DNA from: JACCWP01 sp963785115
GTDB lineage: Bacteria; Actinomycetota; Actinomycetes; Propionibacteriales; Nocardioidaceae
Direction of reading: 5' to 3'
Length of the DNA stretch: 64,000 nucleotides
NCBI GenBank assembly: GCA_963785115.1
Contig: CAWATY010000009.1
Span: 1-64,000 of the forward strand
Under the pieces are notes generated by a model that saw nothing but the letters and a program-made list of their open reading frames with translations, did not search any database and had not been told where the DNA came from. A program made the position numbers and the translations under genes. Of the stretch, positions 41,553-48,238 are shown one piece after another (positions within the stretch are counted from its first letter, which is position 1; every line of letters begins with the position of its first letter).

Positions 41553-42626
41553 ATGCAAGACCCGGACCGCAGCATCCCGAACCAGCCGGGCACCGACCGG
41601 CGCTCGGGCGGTACCGACCGGCGTTCCGGCGGCAGCGACCGCCGGGCCGAGCGTCCCGCCGACCGCGAGCTGGCCACGGTCAAGGCAGGTCGCGGCGCCG
41701 AGTCGGGGGTGCTGTGGGGCGTCGGCGCCGTCTCCCAACGGCTGGGCATCGCCACCCCCACGCTGCGGACGTGGGACCGCCGGTACGGGCTCGGCCCGAG
41801 CGTCCGCACCGAGGGCGGGCACCGGCGGTACTCGGAGCTCGACGTCGCGCGGGTGGCGCGGATGAGCCAGCTGATCGCCGAGGGGGTGCCGCCGGCCCAG
41901 GCCGCGCAGATCTCCCTGCGCTCGGTGCACGACCCGGGTGCGGTGCTGCCGACGATGCCGGATGTGCGGCTCGACGACGCCGAGCTGGCCGGACGCGGTG
42001 TCGCTCTGACGGTCAACACCATGCTGCGCGCGGTCGGTGAGCTCGATGCGGCGACGTTGTCCAAGATGCTCGGCCAGGTCTTCGAGCGGCGCGGGGTCGT
42101 CACGGGCTGGACCGAGGTGGTCAGCCCGATGCTGATCGGCGTCGGGGACGCCTGGGCAAGGGGCGACCTCGGGGTCGAGGCCGAGCACCTGGTCAGTGAG
42201 TGCATCGACACCGAGCTGCGGCACCGGGTCCGTTACCGGCACGGCCGTCGCCAGCGCACCCCTCCGGTGCTGCTGGCCGGTGCGCCCGACGAGCAGCACA
42301 CGCTGCCCCTGGTGGCCCTGGCCGCCGCGCTCACCGACCGGCGGATCAACACCCGCGTCCTCGGCGGCCGCACGCCGACCACGGCCCTGGTCGCGGCGAT
42401 CGAGCGACTCGCGCCCCGGGTGGTGTTCCTCTGGTCGAGCCTTGCGGCCACCGGTCACGTCCCGCAGCTGAGGAGCCCGGCGGGCACCGACCACGCGTTG
42501 GTGCTGCTGCTCGGCGGTCCGGGCTGGACCCGACCGCAGGTCAGGCCCGACCCGCCGGTGGAGATCGAGCGGGTCATCGACCTGCCCACCACTGTCGACC
42601 GGATCGCCGCTCTCGTCGCCGCCTGA
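41553..42626 (+). CDS. MerR-type regulator with B12-binding domain (CarH/LitR-like light sensor)
   Basis: This 357-aa protein starts with a 50-residue disordered Arg/Ser-rich leader. A MerR DNA-binding domain follows at about 54-122 (GAVSQRLGIATPTLRTWDRR, TEGGHRRYSELDVARV). The C-terminal part keeps the W-x9-E-H signature of adenosylcobalamin photoreceptors (W201, E211, H212) and then DEQHTLPLVAL, where E247-x-H249 matches the E/D-x-H motif whose His ligates cobalt; the usual Gly after it is Pro. CarH and LitR repress in the dark with AdoCbl and let go in light. Its probable target is the convergent operon ending at 42638 or its own gene. Confidence 0.85.
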   Translation: MQDPDRSIPNQPGTDRRSGGTDRRSGGSDRRAERPADRELATVKAGRGAESGVLWGVGAVSQRLGIATPTLRTWDRRYGLGPSVRTEGGHRRYSELDVARVARMSQLIAEGVPPAQAAQISLRSVHDPGAVLPTMPDVRLDDAELAGRGVALTVNTMLRAVGELDAATLSKMLGQVFERRGVVTGWTEVVSPMLIGVGDAWARGDLGVEAEHLVSECIDTELRHRVRYRHGRRQRTPPVLLAGAPDEQHTLPLVALAAALTDRRINTRVLGGRTPTTALVAAIERLAPRVVFLWSSLAATGHVPQLRSPAGTDHALVLLLGGPGWTRPQVRPDPPVEIERVIDLPTTVDRIAALVAA

Positions 42627-42637
42627 CGAGCCCGGCA

Positions 42638-43921
42638 TCAGTCGGCGGTACGGGGCGTACGGCCCAGGGAGAGCTGGCTGACCCCGAGGTAGTCGGTGCG
42701 GAAGCCGGCCTCGCAGTAGGCCAGGTAGAACTCCCACATCCGCTTGAACGTCGTGTCGAAGCCGTGCTGGGAGATCTCTCCCCAGGCGCCGCTGAAGCGG
42801 TGCCGCCACTGCTTGAGGGTCTGCCCGTAGTGCCAGCCGAGGTCACGCCGCTCCAGCACCCGCAGCCCGGTGTGCGCCGCGACGGTCTGCTCGATCGCCT
42901 GCAGGGACGGGATCAGTCCACCGGGGAAGATGTACTTGTGCACCCAGCCGTAGGAGCGGCGGGTGGCCAGCATCCGATCGTGCGCCATCGTGATCGTCTG
43001 CAGGCCGATGCGTCCGCCGGGGGCGAGCAGCCGGTCCAGCGTCTGGAAGTACGTCGGCCAGTACCGTTCGCCCACCGCCTCGAGCATCTCGACGCTGACG
43101 ATGGCGTCGTACTCGCCGCGCACCTCCCGGTAGTCCTGCAGCCGCACGTCGACCTGGTCGGACAGGCCCGCCTCGGCGATTCGCTGGCGCGCGAGGTCGG
43201 CCTGCTCGGCCGAGATCGTCACCGTCGTCACGTGTGCGCCTCGCTGCGCGGCGCGCACCGCCGTGGCTCCCCAGCCGGTGCCGATCTCCAGCACCTGGCT
43301 GCCGCGCCGGACCCCCGCATGGTCGAGCACGCCGTCCATCTTGCGCAGCTGGGCACTCTCGAGATCGAGGTCGGCAGCGGTTTCGATGGTGTCCGGGAAC
43401 CAGGCCGAGGAGTACGTCATGGTCGGGTCGAGGAAGTGCGCGAACAGGTCGTTCGACAGGTCGTAGTGCCGGGAGATGTTGCTGCGCGCACCGGCCAGCG
43501 TGTTCTCCTCGTGCGCGGGCAGCCGCTTGTCGACGAAGCCGCGCAGCCGCTGCAGCGGTCGCGGCACCAACCGGGTCAGCCGCTCCGCGAACGGGGTGAG
43601 CAGGTCGCCGAGGTCGGTCCCGCGCCCGGCGGTCCAGTCGCCGCACATGTACGCCTCACCGAGACCGATCCGCAGGTCGGCCCCGAGCCGAGCGAACACC
43701 GACGTCGGCCGCACCATCAGCAGCTCGGGGGCGGACGGCCCACCGGCGCCCCACGTGCTGCCGTCGGGGAAGACCATCCGCACCGGCACCCGGCGCATCG
43801 CCCGGGACACGATGCTTCGCGCCACGGACGCGTGCACGGGGACCCGGGGGGATCGGATCAGGTCGGGCCAGCGCTCGGGCCGCGGCGCCGGCACGGTGGC
43901 CGGTGACAGCTCGATCGTCAT
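42638..43921 (-). CDS. Cyclopropane-fatty-acid-synthase-like SAM methyltransferase
   Basis: This 427-aa enzyme of the Cfa/UfaA family transfers a methyl group from SAM to the double bond of a phospholipid acyl chain. Visible parts: IGLGEAYMCGDWTAG near residue 85, SNISRHYDLSNDLFAHFLDP, then TMTYSSAW, the SAM loop VLEIGTGWGATAV near 205, VSVEMLEAVGERYWPTYF, IFPGGLIPSLQAI, and the C-terminal GWHYGQTLKQWRHRF. AGGAGGAAG precedes the ATG. It is the last gene of a three-gene operon with DUF1365 and an amine oxidase (ATGA overlap), a set known to be light- or singlet-oxygen-induced in other bacteria. Confidence 0.93.
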   Translation of the reverse strand: MTIELSPATVPAPRPERWPDLIRSPRVPVHASVARSIVSRAMRRVPVRMVFPDGSTWGAGGPSAPELLMVRPTSVFARLGADLRIGLGEAYMCGDWTAGRGTDLGDLLTPFAERLTRLVPRPLQRLRGFVDKRLPAHEENTLAGARSNISRHYDLSNDLFAHFLDPTMTYSSAWFPDTIETAADLDLESAQLRKMDGVLDHAGVRRGSQVLEIGTGWGATAVRAAQRGAHVTTVTISAEQADLARQRIAEAGLSDQVDVRLQDYREVRGEYDAIVSVEMLEAVGERYWPTYFQTLDRLLAPGGRIGLQTITMAHDRMLATRRSYGWVHKYIFPGGLIPSLQAIEQTVAAHTGLRVLERRDLGWHYGQTLKQWRHRFSGAWGEISQHGFDTTFKRMWEFYLAYCEAGFRTDYLGVSQLSLGRTPRTAD

Positions 43922-44676
43922 CGCACTTCCTCCTGGCGACGGTGGGGGGTTCGCGCCACGACCGGCAGCCGCCGCAGCCAGAGTCGTACCCCTTGGACGC
44001 GGATCAGCGCGCTGACCCGCTGGGTCATGAACGGGCGGCGCAGCAGCACCGAGACCAGCCGTCGGGTCGTCGCGGGCGCGGGGGCGCCGTGGAACGCGGC
44101 GGTGAAGACGACCTGGTCTCCCTGCCGCAGCCGCACCGTTGTCGTCACCCGGTCGGCGCCGAGCCCGAGCCGCAGGTCGTAGCGCCCGTCGACGGTGAGG
44201 AAGGGGGACACGTAGAACTGCTTGTCGGTGCTCGCCCGCCCGGCAGCGTCGACGTCGAGCAGGTAGGCATGCCGCTCGCCGTAGGTGTTGTGCACCTCCG
44301 CCACGACGCACGCGACGGTCCCGTCGGGGCGCAGGCACCAGAACACGCTCAACGGGTCGAAGACGTGCCCGAGCACCCGGGCGTTGGCGAGCATCAGGAT
44401 CCGGCAGTCGCCGACGTCGACGCCGCTGCCGGCGCAGAAGGCCTCGACGTTGGCCCGGATGCTGCGGGTTGGGTCGCCCAGGTGGTCGGCCGACCGGAAC
44501 CCCGCGAACGGCCGCAGCCAGGCCGGAGGACGAGGCATGTGGTCGAGGTCGACCAGCCACTGGTACACCCGGTAGCGGAAGCCGTGCCGCACCGGCGCCA
44601 GCCGGTCGTGGCTCACCGTGCCCTCGACGATCGCCGGCACGGTCGGCAGGGCCGGGGCCGTGATCGCGGTGCTCAT
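43918..44676 (-). CDS. DUF1365 family protein
   Basis: This 252-aa DUF1365 protein begins with IVEGTVSHDRLAPVRHGFRY, then YQWLVDLDHMPRP, ILMLANARVLGHVFDPLSVFW (the family's best conserved stretch), VVAEVHNTYGERHAYLLD and DKQFYVSPFLTVDGRY. No catalytic motif is known. The family is nearly always beside a Cfa-like methyltransferase and an FAD amine oxidase, as here, and is thought to act on membrane fatty acids. Overlaps of 4 bp with both neighbours show one operon. Confidence 0.93.
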   Translation of the reverse strand: MSTAITAPALPTVPAIVEGTVSHDRLAPVRHGFRYRVYQWLVDLDHMPRPPAWLRPFAGFRSADHLGDPTRSIRANVEAFCAGSGVDVGDCRILMLANARVLGHVFDPLSVFWCLRPDGTVACVVAEVHNTYGERHAYLLDVDAAGRASTDKQFYVSPFLTVDGRYDLRLGLGADRVTTTVRLRQGDQVVFTAAFHGAPAPATTRRLVSVLLRRPFMTQRVSALIRVQGVRLWLRRLPVVARTPHRRQEEVR

Positions 44677-45983
44677 GTCCACCATCCCGGTCCCGGCGCC
44701 GCTCCGAGGACGCGCGCCGCCTCGGCACCGGCCCGGCAGCCGTCCTCGTGGAAGCCCCACCCGTGGTGGGCGCCGGCGAAGGCGGTGGTCCCGCTCGACA
44801 GCGTGCGCAGCTGCCCCTGGGCGGCGACGGCGGCAGCGTCGAAGACCGGGTGCGCGTAGTCCATCCGGGCCAGCACCCGGTCGGCCGCCACCCGGTCGTC
44901 GTCGTTGAGGCTCACGACGAACGCGTCGGTCGCGTCCTCGTAGCCCTGCAGCCGGTTCATCCAGTAGCTCACGCGGGTACGGTCCCGCTGCTCGCCGCAG
45001 TCGTCCAGATGGTAGTTCCACGCGGCGCGCGCCCTGCGCGCCCGCGGCAGGATCGTGGCATCGGTGTGCAGCACCGCGGTGTTCCGGGCGTAGCCGAACG
45101 CGCCGAGCAGCCGCCGCTCGTCGTCACTCGGATCGGTGAGCAGCCCGAGCGCCTCGTCGGCATGGGTGGCGATCACGACCTGGTCGATGGTGTGCATGTC
45201 GCCGCGGCTGTCCTGCAGGTGGACGGCGTCCGGCTTGCGGGTGATCGCGCGTGCGCCGACGCCCACCCGCACGTCACCGACCGCCTCGGCCACCCGCTGT
45301 ACGTATGCGCGGGAGCCGCCGACGACCGTCGACCACGTCGGCGCGTCTCGCACGCTGAGGAACCCGTGCTGGTCGAGGAACCGGAACAGGTGGTGGGCGG
45401 GGTAGGCCAGCCCGGCCTGGTGGCCGGATGACCACACGCAGGACACCACCGGGACCGCGTAGTGCTGCCGGAAGTAGGTGCCGAAGCCGTGCCGGTCGAG
45501 GAACTCGCCGTAGCCGGTGGCGTCGTCGGGTCGGCTCCTGGCGAGGAACCGGAGGGCCAGTCGCTGGAAGCGCCTGACCTGCGTGAGCAGCCGAACGAAC
45601 CGCGGGTCGCCGACCCGCCAGGGCTGCGCCAGGATCCCTCCCGGGCCGCGCCCCCCGGCGTACTCGAGGCCGCAGCCGTCGCAGCTGATGCTCATCGACA
45701 TCTCGGTCTTCCGCGTGGCCACGCCAAGCTCGGCGAACAGCCGGCGCAGCAGCGGGTAGGTGCGGTCGTTGTGCACGATGAAGCCGCTGTCCACCGCGTA
45801 CCCTCGCCCGTCGCCGGCGATGACGTCGTGGGTGTGCGCGTGCCCGCCGAGTCGGTCATCGGCCTCGAACACGGTGACGTCGTGGGTGTGCCGCAGCAGG
45901 TAGGCAGCGGTCAGCCCCGACACCCCGGAACCGACGACGGCAACCCGTGGTCGACCGACCGGTCGGGTCGGTGCGTCGCTCAC
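44673..45983 (-). CDS. FAD-dependent amine-oxidase-like protein (lipid cluster)
   Basis: This 436-aa flavoprotein has the N-terminal dinucleotide fold VAVVGSGVSGLTAAYLL, then VFEADDRLGGHAHTH (the GG-doublet motif), YAVDSGFIVHNDRTYPLLRR, TEMSMSISCDGCGLEY, and a C-terminal GTTAFAGAHHGWGFHEDG that closes over the flavin. It belongs to the phytoene-desaturase/amine-oxidase superfamily and is the first gene of the operon with DUF1365 and Cfa-like methyltransferase. It likely oxidises a methylated fatty-acyl chain or a related lipid (inference from context). GTG 45983 is the chosen start; a longer opening to 46049 has no support. Confidence 0.9.
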   Translation of the reverse strand: MSDAPTRPVGRPRVAVVGSGVSGLTAAYLLRHTHDVTVFEADDRLGGHAHTHDVIAGDGRGYAVDSGFIVHNDRTYPLLRRLFAELGVATRKTEMSMSISCDGCGLEYAGGRGPGGILAQPWRVGDPRFVRLLTQVRRFQRLALRFLARSRPDDATGYGEFLDRHGFGTYFRQHYAVPVVSCVWSSGHQAGLAYPAHHLFRFLDQHGFLSVRDAPTWSTVVGGSRAYVQRVAEAVGDVRVGVGARAITRKPDAVHLQDSRGDMHTIDQVVIATHADEALGLLTDPSDDERRLLGAFGYARNTAVLHTDATILPRARRARAAWNYHLDDCGEQRDRTRVSYWMNRLQGYEDATDAFVVSLNDDDRVAADRVLARMDYAHPVFDAAAVAAQGQLRTLSSGTTAFAGAHHGWGFHEDGCRAGAEAARVLGAAPGPGWWT

Positions 45984-46079
45984 GGGCCCAGCCTCCACAC
46001 ACGATGTCCGGACCGCAACGGCGGCGGCCCTGTGCCCGTCCTTCGACACCGCGAGGGCTGCGGATGGGTCGCAGCAGCG

Positions 46080-46988
46080 TCAGCCGGGCAACCGCGGGCC
46101 GTCGCCGAGTGTGTGTGCCGCGAGATCACCCAGGTCGGACAACCTGCCCGGCAGCTCGCTGACATGCACCTGCGCGAGGCTGCCGGGATCCTCGATCTCC
46201 TCCCAGCTGCGGGGGGTGGCGACCCAGGCCTTCTCCCGGCCGCGCAGTGAGTACGGCGTGATCGTCGTCTTGGCGTCGTCGTTCTGGCTCCAGTCGAGGA
46301 ACACCTTGCCGCCGCGGAGGTTCCGCGCCATCCGCGAGAGCACCCGCTTGGGGTGCTCCTGCTCGAGCTCCTTGGCCACCTCGTGCGCGTAGTCGCGGAC
46401 CGTGTCCGCCTGCTGCTCGGCGCTGATCGGCGCGTACAGCTGCAGACCCTTGCTGCCCGACGTCACCGGGTACGCCTCCAGCCCGTCGACGGCCAGCCGC
46501 TCGCGCACCAGGACGGCGACCTCCGCGCACTCGGCGAGGCCGGCGGGCTCGCCCGGGTCGAGGTCGATGACCAGGCGGTCGGGGCGACGGACGCCGCCGC
46601 GAGGGCCCACCCGCCACTGCGGCGTGTGCAGCTCGAGCGCGGCGAGGTTGGCCAGCCACACCAGGTCAGCCAGCCCTTCGACGACCGGGTAGGTGACCTG
46701 CTCGCGGTTGCGGGTGCTGCCGGGGGAGTCCAGCGTCACGGTGCGTACCCACGACGGGGTGCCGCGCGGGACGTTCTTCTCGAAGAAGGGCTGCTTGGCC
46801 GTTCCGTCCGGCCAGCGCTTGCGGGTGGCCGGCCGCCCGGCCAGCTGCGGCAGCATCACCTCGTGCACCGCCACGTAGTGCTGGATGATCTCGTGCTTGG
46901 TGGTGCCGTCGCCCGGATAGAGCACTTTGTCCAGGTTGGACAGCTTGACCCGGTGCCCGTCTACCTCCAGTGCGTCCTTGTCCGCCAC
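46080..46988 (-). CDS. ligD: LigD-type polymerase/primase domain (stand-alone)
   Basis: This 302-aa stand-alone polymerase domain of the LigD/AEP type fills gaps with ribonucleotides in bacterial end joining. Core marks: VKLSNLDKVLYPGDGTTKHE at the start, FFEKNVPRGTPSWVRTV, DRLVIDLDPGE (the D-x-D metal pair), YPVTSGSKGLQLYAPI, and FLDWSQNDDAKTTITPYSLR, then GREKAWVATP. The ligase and nuclease domains found in full LigD are absent here, so a ligase must come from elsewhere. It is divergent from ku, with 169 bp of shared control region. Confidence 0.94.
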   Translation of the reverse strand: MADKDALEVDGHRVKLSNLDKVLYPGDGTTKHEIIQHYVAVHEVMLPQLAGRPATRKRWPDGTAKQPFFEKNVPRGTPSWVRTVTLDSPGSTRNREQVTYPVVEGLADLVWLANLAALELHTPQWRVGPRGGVRRPDRLVIDLDPGEPAGLAECAEVAVLVRERLAVDGLEAYPVTSGSKGLQLYAPISAEQQADTVRDYAHEVAKELEQEHPKRVLSRMARNLRGGKVFLDWSQNDDAKTTITPYSLRGREKAWVATPRSWEEIEDPGSLAQVHVSELPGRLSDLGDLAAHTLGDGPRLPG

Positions 46989-47157
46989 CCGGCACAGGCT
47001 AGACAGTTCACCGGCCGGCGCACGCCGGCCCTGGCGCCACCTGCGTCTCATCCGTCACACTGGTACGAATGGCGGCCGGTCGACCTGGTCGTCATCCTGG
47101 TGCGTGCACGGCGCAGCGGCTGACCGCGGTGCCCGGAGAGTGGAGGAGGTGGCGTCG

Positions 47158-48159
47158 GTGCGTTCGATCTGGAAGGGCTCGGTGTCCTTCGGGCTGGTGA
47201 GCATCCCGGTGAAGCTGTACACCGCGACCGGCGGTCACGACCTGCGCTTCCACCAGGTCCACCAGGAGGACGGGGGCCGGATCCGCTTCAAGCGGGTGTG
47301 CGAGGTGTGCGGCGAGGAGGTCGCCTACTCCGACATCGCCAAGGGCTACGAGTCCGACGACGGTCGCAGCGCGATCCTCACCAACGACGACCTCGACGCG
47401 CTCCCGGTCGCGAGTGGGCGCGAGATCGACGTCGTGGAGTTCGTCCCGGCCGACCAGGTCGACCCGATGCTGATGGACAAGAGCTACTACCTCGAGCCCG
47501 ACGGCAAGGCCGCCAAGCCCTACGCGCTGCTGCGCGAGGCGCTCGGCAGCACCGAGCGGATGGCACTGGTCAAGGTGGCGCTGCGCCAGCGCGAGACCCT
47601 CGCCGTGCTCCGCGTACGTGACAACGTGATCGTGCTGCAGACGCTGCTGTGGCCCGACGAGGTGCGCGAGGCCGACTTCGCGGTGCTCGACGAGGACATC
47701 AACCTGCGTCCGCAGGAGAAGACGATGGCCGAGTCGCTCGTCGAGAGCCTGGCCTCCGACTTCGACCAGAGCCAGTTCGAGGACGAGTACAAGGCAGCCA
47801 TGGAGCAGCTGGTGGAGGCAAAGCTCGACGGCACGGACGCGAGCGAGCTGCTGCGGCCCGACACCGACGAGGGCGACGAGGAGGCCGACGTCGTCGACCT
47901 GGTGGCGGCGCTGCGGGCCAGCGTCGAGAAGGCCAAGGGCGGCAGGTCGGGCTCCGGGTCTGGGTCCGGCTCGGGCTCGTCGGAGAGCAAGAGCACGGCC
48001 AAGAAGAGCACCGCCAAGAAGGCGACGGCGAAGAAGAGCGCCACCAAGAAGTCGACGGCCAAGAAGGCTCCCGCCAAGAAGTCCGCGAAGAAGGCGACGG
48101 CGAAGAAGACCACGACCCGCAAGTCGGCGTCGAAGAAGGCGGTCCGCAAGTCCGCCTGA
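47158..48159 (+). CDS. ku: Non-homologous end-joining protein Ku with Lys-rich tail
   Basis: The GTG at 47158 has GGAGGAGGT 8 bases upstream and starts VRSIWKGSVSFGLVSIPVKL, the standard Ku opening. The 333-aa protein binds double-strand DNA ends as a ring-shaped homodimer. The Ku core (1-250) contains FHQVHQEDGGRIRFKRVCEV, then EFVPADQVDPMLMDKSYYLE and VLDEDINLRPQEKTMAESLV. After an SGSGSGSG linker comes an approximately 60-residue tail of (S/A)TAKK and PAKK repeats, like the histone H1-type tails of other actinobacterial Ku proteins that help DNA threading. It forms an NHEJ unit with the divergent LigD polymerase gene. Confidence 0.96.
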   Translation: MRSIWKGSVSFGLVSIPVKLYTATGGHDLRFHQVHQEDGGRIRFKRVCEVCGEEVAYSDIAKGYESDDGRSAILTNDDLDALPVASGREIDVVEFVPADQVDPMLMDKSYYLEPDGKAAKPYALLREALGSTERMALVKVALRQRETLAVLRVRDNVIVLQTLLWPDEVREADFAVLDEDINLRPQEKTMAESLVESLASDFDQSQFEDEYKAAMEQLVEAKLDGTDASELLRPDTDEGDEEADVVDLVAALRASVEKAKGGRSGSGSGSGSGSSESKSTAKKSTAKKATAKKSATKKSTAKKAPAKKSAKKATAKKTTTRKSASKKAVRKSA

Positions 48160-48191
48160 CCGTCAGCCACCGACGACCCAGCCACCGACGA

Positions 48192-48227
48192 CGACGGCCC
48201 CGTATCCGGGTGGGTGCGGGGCCGTCG
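48192..48227. terminator. Two-way hairpin terminator between ku and the subtilase gene
   Basis: CGACGGCCCC (48192-48201) pairs with GGGGCCGTCG (48218-48227), a perfect 10-bp stem with a 16-nt loop, 32 bp after the ku stop and 11 bp beyond the subtilase stop. The genes converge, so it probably serves both. Confidence 0.75.
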
Positions 48228-48238
48228 ACGGTGTCGGG

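Noticed and set aside
48000..48140. Lys-repeat DNA at the ku 3' end as another minisatellite
   Set aside because: The repeats are irregular at DNA level and explained by the Lys/Ala-rich tail of Ku, a known feature of actinobacterial Ku proteins.
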